Source: Micropterix aruncella | Lineage: Eukaryota; Arthropoda; Insecta; Lepidoptera; Micropterigidae | Assembly (NCBI GenBank): GCA_944548615.1 | Contig: OX155973.1 | Coordinates: 22,221,386-22,285,385, forward strand | Length of the DNA: 64,000 nucleotides | Direction: 5' to 3' | Shown: positions 21,001 to 26,688 of the stretch, one piece after another | Numbering within the stretch: the stretch's first letter is position 1 | How the letters are laid out: every line of letters starts with the position of its first letter | The notes under the pieces: generated by a model | The model's input: the letters and a program-made list of their open reading frames with translations, nothing else | What the model was told of the DNA's origin: nothing | Databases searched by the model: none | Program-made: the position numbers and the translations under genes

Positions 21001-23798
21001 AAATACAACGTCCAGGGGCTGGGTGCGATGGGAGGTGTGCGGTGGGAGTGATACCATGACAATTCCATTAGCTCTACAGAAATTGTAAGCTGATAGGGAT
21101 ACATGACTCGAGTGATTGTCAAGTACCAACAAAACTGGTTCCTGTGTTGAACATTTAACAGTCTTATGGAAGTGTTCGAGCCATTTTACAAACAAATCTT
21201 CGGTTATCCAGCCAGACTTAGAGCAAGTGTAGATGGCATCTGGAGGCCCATCCTTCTCCAGCAGAGGTGTCATTCTTTGACGCTTAAAGATGAACATAGG
21301 CGGAACGTATAACCCTGCAGCACTGAAGCAGCAAACCACCGTGGTATTTGTTCCTCGCTCAGCGCTGGAAATAAGACCAACTTGCTTCTGACCTTTTTTG
21401 GCCAGTACTTTTACTGCACTCCCAACTGTATTAACACCTTTCTCGTCACAGTTGAATATTCGAGATGCCGGAAACTTGTATTTACCATATACTTCTTCGA
21501 GGTTGCTGTAAAATTTTGACACGTCAAGCTTGTTAAATCCCAGTATTCTACTGAGGCTTGTGTGCTCTGGCTTTCTAAGTGAAATGTCACCACAGCGTTT
21601 CAAGAAGCCAGAGAGCCAACCCTCACCGGCGAGTTTGGTAGTTTTGTTGAACTTATTTTTGATGTTATTAATTTCAGCAAATTCATAAGCAATTTGCCTT
21701 ATTTGAGTTGTTGTCACACCAAAATATAATTTTGCCAAAATTAGGACATGAGCCTTTAGTTCTTCTTCTTGTCCAGCGCTGAACACTGTTGGTTTACCCA
21801 TATTGGGGCCTTGTGGAATTCCTTTTTTTAATTGGTTTCGAAGAGAACTCCTCGGAATGTTAAAAGTCTTCGCCACACTTTTGACACTTCTGCCGTTGGC
21901 CACTTGAGCACAAGCCTCTGTCATACATTCCTTGCTCCAACTGGCTTTATTCGTCTTCCTCTGATAATTTCGAACCATCTATGAAAAGGGAAAAAAACAC
22001 GTAAAGCACTTTGTTTCCTTTAATCCACAATATTGGGGTAATCAGGCCATCCCTGGCCTCATTGCCCCATTTTGGTGAAGTTTACAAACATATGGAAAAT
22101 ATAACCTAAAACTGTCATTGAAGCAATCAATTGCATGCTAAATCATGCTGCAATATGCTATTATAAAGCATACATTGTTTGATCTTAGTATTACCAATCA
22201 AATTTTTCATATGCTTACTTTTGTAAAAGTCCGACCTTAGATGGAATGGCGGTATTTTGATTTTTCGCCCACGAAACTTTTATATCTCCTCACATGAACA
22301 CGGCCGTCGTCGGACTGTTTAATTATGCCAATGAGAGTTGGTAGCACTGCATATAAGCGGACTAAAACGCGCGGGGTTTGAATTAAGCGGGTGGCCTCAT
22401 TCCCCGGGGTGGCCCCATAGCCCCGGTCTCCCCTATTCTGTTTGATGCACTATTACGATTTGAGGAATATGTCAGCAGGAGCGTTGGGTGGGGTTTCTCA
22501 CGTTTAAAGGGATACAGAATTCGGGATTAGTCAGGATCAGAAAACTACTCGTAAATATTGTCTATAATGGATTATGGTGACTGTGTTTACGGCGCCTGTT
22601 TGTCTGGGAAGACTCGTTGGGGACTCCAGAGAATGCAAAAATCCTCCACGTCATCATGTGTCAACATTCCTTGCCAAGGCTTCCATGTTAGGTATAAGTA
22701 ACAGAAGGCAGCTCCATCTTTTGACCCATGTACTCGAGGTAGTAGTACGCAATACACAGCCGGGATATGTTTACTCGCTAATGACCTGCTCTCGTAACCA
22801 ACATGATCATTCAACACGGGCGCGTGAACAACTTGCAATCATTCCCTAACACAAAACTACAAATTTCCAGTGCAGAAGATTTTTGGATTTTTAAAAAATG
22901 ATGTTTTGTTAATAAAACTACAAGCGATGCAAATAATTGCAGCATTTGTAGTTTTATTACAAAGTCTTTGTCTATTTTCAGTTTCGATTTGTAATTTTGT
23001 GTTTTATGTCTTGATAGATGCATTTTTTTTATGTGTGTGACATATCAGCCAATCTTCATTCTCATGACTCTTTGAGGTCTTATGGTCTTCTTCTTGATGG
23101 CTCCACCCAAAGAGGGTGATTTCTGCCAAATGTGCTGTTTAAATAGGAGGAAACTTATTTATGTTAGTGGACGTCACTGAAACAAGTAAAACATCACTCC
23201 GTCGGGAACACACAATCGAATAATAACTTAAGATATAATGATCAAAGGGATAAAATACATGTATACGTTTAACACAAAAACTCTATGGAGTATTCAATAA
23301 GTATTATTAAAGGGACATCCTGTTGAGTTTAATAAATTTACATATGATTTTGTAGACGTTGGGGGAGTTGAGAGATAATAAAAAGTCTATACTAATAGGG
23401 AGCTGATTTTGAGATTTAAGAGGTCCGAAATGAAGTTAGGATAGTTATTAACAATGGGACAATTAAAGAAGAGATGGTCCAGAGTGCAAAACGCATGACC
23501 GCAGTCGCACTGAGGAGAAGGGAGGACATGTATTCGGTTGAGGTGAGCGGGAGTGCAGCAACGACCGATGCGCATCCTGCAGAGGGTGGAGATTTCCTTA
23601 CGGGTGAAAGGTAGGTGGTGAAACCAGGGTTTGGTCCTTATTTCTGTTTGAATTATGGTATTAAAGTCTTATGGTATTAAACAGAATCTTACCTCTTTAG
23701 CTCCGATGGCGGTTGCTTTTTTCTTGGCTGCTTCAAAATCTTCATCCTGGCCTAAGTCGGCCATATAGCATACAACATCATATCGCCTTTCTAGCAGC
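1..23798 (-). CDS. ASS1: Argininosuccinate synthase (partial, 8 exons found)
   Basis: The enzyme joins citrulline and aspartate with ATP to give argininosuccinate (cytosolic arginine/urea-cycle branch). Exons in transcription order: 23693-23798, 18837-18997, 16731-16815, 16274-16419, 10075-10196, 7106-7257, 6580-6671, 1-69 (cut by the window edge). All junctions have GT/AG signals and compatible phases, giving about 311 uninterrupted residues against ~410 in the family. Family motifs are intact: [23 protein letters not shown], the nucleotide-binding [38 protein letters not shown] and [20 protein letters not shown]. The 5' exon (~26 residues with AYSGGLDTS) should lie above 23.8 kb but was not located. 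The C-terminal ~75 residues lie off the left edge. Introns are 6510, 434, 2817, 6077, 311, 2021 and 4695 nt, mostly filled with transposons. No frameshift or stop was seen, so the gene looks functional. Confidence 0.93.
370..1053 (+). mobile_element. Non-autonomous Helitron, family B (684 bp)
   Basis: Starts TCTATACTAATATTATAAA and ends CAGCTAG followed by T. It sits between A and T with no TSD, as Helitrons do. A short hairpin (GCCCA...TGGGC) precedes the 3' CTAG. Two further copies lie at 43374-44001 (minus) and 58295-58989 (plus), matching along their whole length with small indels. No ORF. It lies in the 6.5-kb ASS1 intron. Confidence 0.85.
1575..1800 (+). pseudogene. hAT transposase C-terminal (dimerisation) fragment
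   Basis: Translates as [20 protein letters not shown], then [15 protein letters not shown] and [10 protein letters not shown], a stop, and [17 protein letters not shown]. The CESxFSxMK...SRLTDEHL...CLRLAL pattern is the C-terminal block of hAT transposases of the SCAND3/GTF2IRD2-like group. A TGA interrupts it and the N-terminal catalytic part is gone. Confidence 0.75.
2105..2314. mobile_element. Foldback MITE with ~85-bp arms
   Basis: The left arm, reading CTCTGATAGGCCGTTTACAC then CTCTCGCGCGAGGCGCGAGG, is repeated in reverse complement to 2314 with few mismatches. A spacer of about 35 bp gives a nearly perfect hairpin. It lies inside the hAT remnant. Superfamily not assigned. Confidence 0.8.
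2481..3240 (+). pseudogene. hAT (ZMYM-like) transposase remnant
   Basis: Opens with CAGGGCCGTCT and the CCTAGGCGGTCGCCTAGGGC / GGGGGCACAAAATT type of end seen in this hAT group. It then carries broken coding sequence. The clearest part is 2948-3232 (94 aa), with [35 protein letters not shown] and N-PDLKKR, matching the linker-insertion part of ZMYM-like hAT transposases (LETRFSQ...FGFLYNF). Upstream parts are shifted and stopped. Confidence 0.65.
3258..3510. repeat. Tandem duplication of ~120 bp
   Basis: Two diverged units each contain GCTATCATAAT, a GTGCTGTTGACCGT core and a conserved CCTGGGTG piece. The start of the same motif (GAGCCAACCCTGAGTGCAGC) also appears at 2457, so the unit may belong to the hAT remnant. 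Confidence 0.6.
3854..4004 (+). mobile_element. Truncated Helitron, family A
   Basis: Begins TCCTACTAATATTATAAACG and follows the 5' two-thirds of the complete copy at 5794-6012. Homology stops after TTATAAAGATATAG, so the hairpin and CTAG end are missing. Confidence 0.75.
4110..5663 (+). mobile_element. Helitron family A interrupted by a LINE
   Basis: The 5' part (4110-4180) and the 3' part (5512-5663, ending CGCAGCTAG) together make one family A copy. The 1331-bp piece between them is a LINE 3' fragment in the opposite orientation. AACT is present at both junctions (4177-4180 and 5512-5515). Confidence 0.85.
4181..5511 (-). pseudogene. LINE (CR1/jockey-type) RT C-terminal fragment and 3' UTR
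   Basis: Codes on the minus strand for an RT-ORF C-terminus: [20 protein letters not shown] and [18 protein letters not shown] (4760-5125), clearly related to the same part of the intact ORF at 12733-15699 ([34 protein letters not shown]). The upstream thumb region extends to about 5400. The 3' UTR runs down to a (TTCTTA)n tail at 4181-4205. It is 5'-truncated and has a 4-bp TSD. Confidence 0.8.
5664..5793 (+). mobile_element. Truncated Helitron, family A
   Basis: Starts directly after the CTAG of the previous copy (TAATATTATAAACGCGAAAG) and stops at CATATAGGCTA, where the next copy begins. This is the tandem arrangement common for Helitrons. Confidence 0.75.
5794..6012 (+). mobile_element. 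Complete family A Helitron (219 bp)
   Basis: Runs from TCCTACTAATATTATAAACG to CGCGCAGCTAG. The subterminal hairpin is built on CGCGGGTGAAACCGC. It is flanked by A and T. This is the best full-length reference for the family in the window. Confidence 0.85.
6455..6545. repeat. Short tandem repeat, unit around CCTACTAGTTA
   Basis: About six imperfect repeats of a CCTACTAGTTA / ACCTACTA unit lie just downstream (in gene sense) of the 6580-6671 ASS1 exon. A second short duplication, of CATACTTGACACTAAACTAC, lies at about 6766-6825 in the next intron. Confidence 0.6.
6580..6671 (-). CDS. ASS1: ASS1 exon ([13 protein letters not shown])
   Basis: Encodes [20 protein letters not shown] then [11 protein letters not shown], matching the family's SRGIYETPAGTIL-HAHLDIE. 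Acceptor CT at 6672-6673, donor AC at 6578-6579. It is 92 nt and ends mid-codon (AG|A) into the exon at 1-69. Confidence 0.92.
7106..7257 (-). CDS. ASS1: ASS1 exon ([14 protein letters not shown])
   Basis: Encodes [20 protein letters not shown] and [20 protein letters not shown], then K. The citrulline-binding region is intact. Acceptor CT at 7258-7259, donor AC at 7104-7105, length 152 nt. Confidence 0.94.
7301..7317. repeat. Poly(C) run of 17
   Basis: A homopolymer C tract inside an ASS1 intron, 44 bp from the exon boundary at 7257. It is one of six such C/G runs in this AT-rich window. Confidence 0.9.
7735..8470 (+). repeat. Unclassified ~600-bp repeat (U600), diverged copy 1
   Basis: Shares, in order, the blocks of the 40073-40663 copy: GGTGAGCG-AG start, GCCAACGCCTTACG, ACCCAGCGGGC-CTC, GACTGGTTACG-GTTC, TATCG-GGACCA-GG and CAATTGGTCATTTCAAGAG, then CAACATCCACCCCCGCT and CGTCCAGTAGCGCC. 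ORFs in it are short and not conserved between copies. Boundaries are approximate. Confidence 0.65.
8510..8735 (+). pseudogene. Fragment of RLE-like (PD-D/EXK) LINE domain
   Basis: Nucleotide match to the intact piece at 60682-61173 (minus): CCCAATACAGTTT, TTCTCAATAATCGAGAAAGC, then codons equivalent to [20 protein letters not shown] and CTALRPD-YSLSRKM. Internally deleted near 8550 and truncated after SRKM. Confidence 0.7.
8915..9235 (-). repeat. LINE 3' UTR copy 1 (part)
   Basis: Matches 16930-17250 and 56455-56750. It contains the stem-loop CCCACCTAACTAGGAC ... CTAGGCGGG at 9020-9060. The related copy at 16930-17660 keeps a minus-strand RT C-terminus next to it, so this is taken as the 3' UTR of a minus-strand LINE. 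Confidence 0.65.
9236..9821. other. Unassigned sequence interrupting LINE 3' UTR copy 1
   Basis: Homology to the other two 3' UTR copies stops at about 9235 (near GTAAGAATAATATG) and resumes at about 9822 (near GTAATACAATATGG), so this block looks like an insertion. It opens with a hairpin (CCACCCTTCACTAGA ... GCGAAGGGTGG, 9249-9290). No convincing ORF was seen. Confidence 0.4.
9822..10010 (-). repeat. LINE 3' UTR copy 1, resumed
   Basis: AT-rich continuation sharing AATAAATAATAAAT and TATGGTATAAACATATTTAT with 17250-17400 and 57540-57660. Confidence 0.55.
10075..10196 (-). CDS. ASS1: ASS1 exon ([10 protein letters not shown])
   Basis: Encodes [40 protein letters not shown] and K-G, matching the family's SYEAGILENP and LEIEF. 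Acceptor CT at 10197-10198, donor AC at 10073-10074. Split codons on both sides agree with the neighbouring exons. Confidence 0.93.
10197..11754. other. ASS1 intron part without a recognised element
   Basis: AT-rich intron. Near 11188 there is a piece, CGGTTGTGTCACC-TAAGACTTTCCCGGC, resembling the left end of the MITE at 11755. Nothing else was recognised. Confidence 0.5.
11755..12289. mobile_element. MITE with ACTTTCCTGAC termini and an internal duplication
   Basis: ACTTTCCTGAC at 11755 is repeated in reverse complement at 12279-12289. Inside, a ~140-bp unit (ACCCCAAAAACTAATAGGTT, GGTTAACAGAAGCTT, GATTAAGCGTCTGGGCGCTA) occurs twice, at about 11830-11955 and 11990-12110. A (GACATACA)n microsatellite follows. 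A related right half lies at 33930-34158. Superfamily not assigned. Confidence 0.6.
12733..15699 (+). CDS. LINE ORF2: endonuclease-reverse transcriptase (intact, 988 aa)
   Basis: Self-propagating non-LTR retrotransposon protein. It nicks target DNA and reverse-transcribes its own RNA there. An APE-type endonuclease fills about residues 36-245, with [20 protein letters not shown] (E70), AGDTNI (D173), IDHIYV (D218) and ITDHF (D239/H240). The reverse transcriptase covers about 465-760: [48 protein letters not shown] (D612), [11 protein letters not shown] and FADDT (D701, D702). The C-terminal thumb/tail includes [10 protein letters not shown] and [13 protein letters not shown]. The tail resembles jockey/CR1-type elements of arthropods. 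No frameshift or stop interrupts it. No ORF1 is visible upstream, so the copy is probably 5'-truncated just before the endonuclease. It lies antisense in the 6.1-kb ASS1 intron. The exact start codon is uncertain. Confidence 0.92.
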   Translation: MSTMIDDVTNTSIVNTLKIDFPFQCRNIFKGNYIFKIMCMNIRSLHKNVDELYILLNELSMDVDMIILSECWLLNKPQLPHINGYESYKTEGNKNKADGVVVYAKSGLSPSVRETNIPDCTGLHIRCGGFSVLAVYRSPSIRNITTFLNGLYATAHEQMMIADKYTQHHIFAGDTNISICGQKHPQADEYQNLLSELGYTPAINIATRETDNIQTCIDHIYVRSSYVQTAAVVGTTITDHFCTLLALRGRRHDQSQPRLTRATIDYHKLRSDLSNETWTDLYSTNNINTAVDIFVGTFTQHTTNNTTVKTINAKHKRLKPWISDGIINSIRKRDRLHRQTKVFPQNERLGLYYKKYRSICSTIIKRTKEKYYRTKIETDNYDPKTVWTVVKEMNNIGHNRTKINEIKMDGRTLDNVHDIANAANTYFTNIGKNLATKVEKIANRRNLINHTYTQTPKNKFQLTNITETNALTLIKELKTDSACGPDRISARTLKQVQYEIVHPIMHIINLSIENCTFPDHFKRADVTPIFKAGDKTDMTNYRPISLLNILSKILERHVKLQLTDYLENNGLLTKGQFGFRSNIGTQDAILQVTEFISKNVDRDRRCLAVFLDLAKAFDTVPHDKLLDKLKQRGLTDSALQWFTTYVTGRTQRVKMDNVTSDWMHIPYGVPQGSTLGPTLFLIYIDDLCRQDISGKLISFADDTVLMFESDTWDSVFDKATAGLQQTYDWLTHHLLTLNIKKTKYMTFSIDGRKQPGLDKQLTVHSCDRMNCLCQPLERTTTIKYLGIFIDNFLRWHKEIDLTTQRLRKLIYVFKNIRNILSPSMLKMTYYALAQTVITYGQIGWGSAAITILDPLIKAQKALIRVINKKPYRYPSDLLFNEFQVLDIRQLYIRTIVLYYYRHDLVPQNTSMHKYDTRNRNNQPQQTKNSAYGQRHYAFHSPRIYNMFISEVGGNALTSTSTVVLKKMVVCWLLNKGRRESENLFKILV
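15700..16231 (+). mobile_element. 3' UTR of the intact LINE
   Basis: Follows the ORF stop. It contains a TG/TA-rich microsatellite (15830-15975), a stem-loop at 16026-16061 (ACTGCCTC ... GAGGCAGT with an inner AGGC/GCCT pair), and ends in an A/AAATA-rich tail (16185-16231). The tail stops 43 bp from the splice donor side of the ASS1 exon at 16274. Confidence 0.7.
16274..16419 (-). CDS. ASS1: ASS1 exon ([11 protein letters not shown])
   Basis: Encodes [40 protein letters not shown] and IDANILHV-S, matching the family's APWRMPEF ... PWSMDENLMHIS. Acceptor CT at 16420-16421, donor AC at 16272-16273. Confidence 0.94.
16731..16815 (-). CDS. ASS1: ASS1 exon ([16 protein letters not shown])
   Basis: Encodes [20 protein letters not shown] then VYSLWPEGK, the most conserved ATP/aspartate-binding block of the enzyme. 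Acceptor CT at 16816-16817, donor AC at 16729-16730, length 85 nt. Confidence 0.95.
16930..17660 (-). pseudogene. LINE 3' end: RT C-terminus and 3' UTR, copy 2
   Basis: 17457-17642 encodes [20 protein letters not shown] then [20 protein letters not shown], the C-terminus of the same LINE group as 4760-5125. In minus sense it is followed by the 3' UTR shared with 8915-9235 and 56455-57670. A stem-loop lies at 17049-17088 (CCCACCTAACTAGGAC ... CTAGGTGGG). This copy lacks the transposon insertion found in copy 3, so it is a paralogous empty site. Confidence 0.7.
17786..17998 (+). repeat. 3' UTR fragment of the RLE-type LINE
   Basis: Matches the minus strand of 60515-60720: ATG-CTTCGAAGGGGGAGTGA (the same stop codon), CACATGTGGCAAGACAG, CTAAACCTACCACAGCCGGT, CGTTAGTCCGGAATCCAC and GGTGAATTCCATGG-AGCTC. 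It ends in TGTATTTTATTG. Confidence 0.7.
18000..18620 (-). pseudogene. LINE C-terminal fragment with 3' UTR
   Basis: 18240-18520 matches 32400-32660 closely: GTTCCTTGACGAACGTCGGT, GTCTATGGTGGAGAAA and CCTCAAACGTACG. In minus sense this is the RT-ORF tail of the type ...ARNSRTFEV-R...SIAYGL..TYD. The 3' UTR below 18225 shares GGGAATTGGAAGTGATT with 30975-31000. Confidence 0.55.
18837..18997 (-). CDS. ASS1: ASS1 exon ([12 protein letters not shown])
   Basis: Encodes [40 protein letters not shown] and [14 protein letters not shown], matching the family's VFIEDVSREFVEEF and [17 protein letters not shown]. Acceptor CT at 18998-18999, donor AC at 18835-18836. Confidence 0.95.
19100..19365 (-). mobile_element. 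tRNA-derived SINE, full copy
   Basis: On the minus strand the head reads GGCCCAGTGGCATAGTGGTT ... GGTTCGATTCC, with A-box-like (TGGCATAGTGG) and perfect B-box sequence. The body shares AACGGAATTGCAT, CAATTCTGTCGATC and a GTTGTAAGAGAT / CGCCCATTGTGAAATTT tail with 26815-27070 and 58213-59045. It resembles a tRNA, but the conserved non-tRNA body shows it is a SINE. Confidence 0.85.
19745..19968 (+). pseudogene. LINE RT fragment, left part (split by pogo)
   Basis: Encodes [39 protein letters not shown] and [10 protein letters not shown], the RT motif 'L..WA..N.L.lN..K...' through to '.kNLG'. The frame breaks exactly at the pogo TA and continues at 22434 as [15 protein letters not shown]. Confidence 0.8.
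19971..22433 (-). mobile_element. Intact pogo/Tigger-type DNA transposon
   Basis: 2463 bp with 26-bp perfect TIRs (outermost bases GGGGAGACCGGGGCTATGGG on both ends) and a TA TSD (19969-19970 and 22434-22435). Subterminal sequences repeat a GGCCTCATTACCCCA-like motif on both sides (about 20155-20215 and 22030-22075), likely transposase binding sites. It carries one intact transposase gene, so this copy could be or recently was autonomous. It lies in the ASS1 intron 18998-23692, inside a LINE RT. Confidence 0.95.
20260..21978 (-). CDS. pogo/Tigger-type DDE transposase with C-terminal zinc finger (572 aa)
   Basis: Cuts and pastes its own element. N-terminal psq-type helix-turn-helix at about residues 13-50 ([20 protein letters not shown]), followed by a CENP-B-like HTH region at about 70-130. 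The DDE_1 catalytic core has D178 (FNCDEKGV), D287 ([10 protein letters not shown]) and D323 ([10 protein letters not shown]), giving DD35D spacing. A low-complexity basic/acidic linker (about 440-525) leads to a Cys/His zinc-finger segment (528-572: CLVCGEYG ... [12 protein letters not shown] ... CYICDFC), resembling a PHD/ZZ-like finger. The 3' end overlaps nothing else and the ORF is undamaged. Host-domesticated relatives are known (CENP-B/Jerky), but the flanking TIRs argue against domestication here. Confidence 0.95.
   Translation of the reverse strand: MVRNYQRKTNKASWSKECMTEACAQVANGRSVKSVAKTFNIPRSSLRNQLKKGIPQGPNMGKPTVFSAGQEEELKAHVLILAKLYFGVTTTQIRQIAYEFAEINNIKNKFNKTTKLAGEGWLSGFLKRCGDISLRKPEHTSLSRILGFNKLDVSKFYSNLEEVYGKYKFPASRIFNCDEKGVNTVGSAVKVLAKKGQKQVGLISSAERGTNTTVVCCFSAAGLYVPPMFIFKRQRMTPLLEKDGPPDAIYTCSKSGWITEDLFVKWLEHFHKTVKCSTQEPVLLVLDNHSSHVSLSAYNFCRANGIVMVSLPPHTSHRTQPLDVVFFGPLKKAINREIDLHLKTKQYERVVQYDIASIFCSAYRRVSSVDKALKGFQCTGIFPLNPYVFDETEFTPPAEDLDVVSERSDQDVIVEPSNQEVVAGPSNWNKSPHTTVAEITPIPRRIKKITKHLRKKGSSQILTSTPLKDELIEKSLKKEKKANKEVEKQKLLRVKKKVFSSSSSDTSTEIVFDDEGLKDQESSDDEICLVCGEYGKSREIWFRCTICGKWAHKDCSGAEKAKCYICDFCNVL
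22436..22850 (+). pseudogene. LINE RT fragment, right part
   Basis: Continues the RT of 19745-19968: [20 protein letters not shown] then, after stops, [20 protein letters not shown] and QRMQ (the '.dYGD.vY...L.....LQR.QN' motif). Several later stops, so it was already decayed or has decayed since. Confidence 0.75.
23300..23640 (-). pseudogene. LINE C-terminal fragment (RT/RNase H tail)
   Basis: 23387-23575 encodes [40 protein letters not shown]. The CxCG...TLDHIFFxCP zinc-knuckle-like motif is typical of R1/jockey-type LINE C-termini. Upstream frame traces reach about 23640. Confidence 0.7.
23693..23798 (-). CDS. ASS1: ASS1 exon ([16 protein letters not shown])
   Basis: Encodes W?[20 protein letters not shown] and [15 protein letters not shown], matching the family's [20 protein letters not shown]. 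Acceptor CT at 23799-23800, donor AC at 23691-23692. Its split first codon requires an upstream exon ending in two bases (probably TG, giving Trp). Confidence 0.93.
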
Positions 23799-25962
23799 CT
23801 GCGGAGTAAACATTAAATATTTTTTAACTTTGAATGATGTCAAACAGCTGATGCGTATTCTGGACGATGCAGTTGTTGATGTCTTGACGTTTCCGAAAGC
23901 ATATCTAAGGAACATTCAGATGTATACGAAAACAAATATACTTTCATACGAAAAATGATTATTATATTTCTCAGTTTTTATTGACGTATGTTAGCCACGC
24001 CAATTGAATTGTTTCACATGGCTTTTATTTCTCACTATTCGTATTGACGTTGAAATGTTTATAACCTTGAAATATTATCACGGTTTAACATGGTATAAAA
24101 GAGCACAATTTAAGTCATTAATCTACTTTTGTCAACATACTCAACTTGTAAGTCGCTCTCTTATCTCTATATTATTAGATCGGTTCAAATATTCACATTG
24201 CGGTTTTCTCCTCTGTATATATCCTGGCTAGAGGTACAATGACAACATAAAATAATGACTCTGGATTCGTGATCACTCAATCATCTACGAACACGACGAG
24301 ATTCATCATACATCTTTAACAAACTGGAGCGGCCACAAATGTTTATTATGATTTGCAGCAGGCAGCATAATTGCTGATTGCTGAAGCCGTTTTCAATAGC
24401 GTATAATACGTGATCGTAGAAAAGTACACATCCTCGCCATTTATTACAACACCTATACAATCACACTGCATCTTGCCGAAATATTCAACCGTGGCATTCC
24501 ATACCCTCCAGTCAAGACAGCTGAAGCAACCCCTTTCCATAACGCTACATTCTATACATACTCTAGTAATTTCTCCCGCCTGATATTAGAAATGCATAGA
24601 AGATTTTATATTTCAAGTGTCTTTGAAAAAGAATGTCATTACCCTTCAACCCTAGATATTACAGCGGTATTGAAAAGATTTAGTGATATGCTATTTAACT
24701 CGAAACGGCGCGCATGGCGCCACACGGGCGGAGATATCTATTGCCGTCGACGCAGGGTTACGAAGTGTCTGAAGTTCGGCTGTTGATTGTTGAGCCGAAG
24801 CAGGGAGCGAAGGCGAGGCGGGCAGCCAAAGTCCTACCATCGCGTAGGCAGTAGGGAGGAGCACTGGCTATTTGCTGTATGATCAACCTGATGCAATATC
24901 TTTTGTTTTGTTGATTTGATACATTATCTCGTTGTTTTGATACAATATCTTTTGTTTGTAACCGCAATATCATTGCGGTTATTGTGTTGAGCCAATATCA
25001 TCTTAGCACTTGGTTCAGCCTATTGACCGCTAACCAGTGACACCTCCTTCGGCATCTTAGCTTCACGCGGTCGCGATATTGCGAGATCTTTCGGCATCCT
25101 AGATTGATTGCAAAGTATGCGTAAAAGTACTTCCGCCTCTACTAAAGTACTTTCGCCCCTCTCTTTTACGCTCGCAACACAGAACTCTCTCTTTTACGCC
25201 CGCAACACAGAATACTCATTAGCTGGAATCTTACAAGTGTAAGCAGTGCCAGATTAACCCATGTAGAGGCCCTTAGGCCGTCGAAATCTCGGGGACCTGC
25301 TTCAAGGACGTATCCGGGGGTGGGGGGGGGGGGGGGGGGTCGCCTACCCCCTGTTTTTTTTGAGTAAAATATAAGGTTGAGAAAAATTGAGAATCAGGGA
25401 GAATCCGCGATTTATGTACCTAGTGTCAGGCACGTACCAAGAGGGGAACAGGACGGGGGGTTAGTTGGGATTCAACTCTCTGAAATTCAGCGTATTATTG
25501 TTTCACTGGACGGGCCAATTCAAGTTTGGTGGGTACCGCGCGCGTTATTTTAGTGAATGCCCCCCCCCCCCCCCGGAACTGAAGTCTGGATACGTGCCAG
25601 CCCCCTTTGCACTTTTCGGGCCCTTTTTGGTCTGTCAAACATTCTGACGACGATGGGGGCCCTAAGCTAGCTTGCTTGCGTGTAACTTATACGTAAATCC
25701 TGTACTCAGTGTAAGCTAAGTACACTTAGCAGTGTAAGCTAAGATTCAGTCCGTTGGTTGCTATCACTTATTACTCACCGAGTTATCACGCTTGAATTCG
25801 CTGCATTGGTAGTTTTTTAATCAGTCTTGTTTAATTACTTTAGATATAATGATTAAACAGAACGTATGTTTTAAAATAGAACAGATAAACATAATCAAAA
25901 TGAACAATATTTTAAAAATGGTTCTAATAATAAATGATAAAAATGATAAAATACTTTTACAT
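23799..25962. other. ASS1 5' intron or upstream region, no element recognised
   Basis: Searched by eye on the minus strand for the first ASS1 coding exon (SGGLDTS-type motif) without success. Contains G/C runs at 25322-25339 (18 G) and 25560-25574 (15 C), and a short duplication of CTCTCTTTTACGC-CGCAACA at 25155-25215. Two GC-richer blocks (24700-24860, 25250-25640) have no supported ORF. Confidence 0.5.
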
Positions 25963-26270
25963 TATAATGCGCCCGATTGCGTTCCTTCGTGAACGAAAAT
26001 CGGAATTAGTTCAAGCGAGCGAGACAGGCCAATAAAATTAGAGAGGAATATTTTAAATGAAATATTGTCTTTTTGCCAGCATAAAACCAATCGTAAGACC
26101 GGACTAAGCGTTTTAAACTAATTCAGATAATTTTATATGGTACAGGTAGTTTTTATGCGAAAAAGATACTATCGGTCATTTTACATTCCATCTAAAGTAC
26201 TGCTCTGTCTCGTTCGCATGAACTATTTTCCGATATTAGTTCACGAAGAAACGCAGTCGAGCCCATTATG
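25963..26270. mobile_element. MITE, ~60-bp imperfect TIRs
   Basis: The left end ATAATGCGCCCGATTGCGTT then CCTTCGTGAACGAAAATCGG mirrors the right end in reverse (CATAATGGGCTCGACTGCGT, TTCTTCGTGAACTAATATCG). GAGCGAGACAG and its mirror lie at the inner edge. No ORF. TSD not resolved. Confidence 0.7.
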
Positions 26271-26341
26271 TAGGTAAGTACCTGCCTAATTTGTTAACGA
26301 GGATGCATTTTGCTAGATAATGCACCCAGATTATGGTGTGT

Positions 26342-26356
26342 GGGGGGGGGGGGGGG
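26342..26356. repeat. Poly(G) run of 15
   Basis: Homopolymer G tract flanked by GTGTGT on its left. Confidence 0.85.
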
Positions 26357-26688
26357 ATTGAAGGATTGCGCGTCTATTTTCTCTGATATTTTCTGCATCA
26401 AAGGCAGCAACTCCTTCGACAACAGCGTCTGAAATTAACACGGTGTTAAGACTATCCCCGATTGTTATTTGGATGATTTTTATATTTTTCATAATTACAA
26501 TCATATGTTTCGCAGCTTCACATGCATCCTCCGGCAAATGTTTCAAACTTTCAACAATATCAGACAGCATTTTGCAGAGAAATTCAAATTCAAACTCCAA
26601 ATGAAAAATATACTTTCACAACCTGTCAAATCACATGTATAGTGTGACCGTGGACTCCCCCTTCACCAATTTATCGATACTACCAACT

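Noticed and set aside
24720..24860. GC-rich block as a CpG-type promoter for ASS1
   Set aside because: No core promoter element or neighbouring coding exon could be supported. Insect promoters are not reliably marked by GC content.
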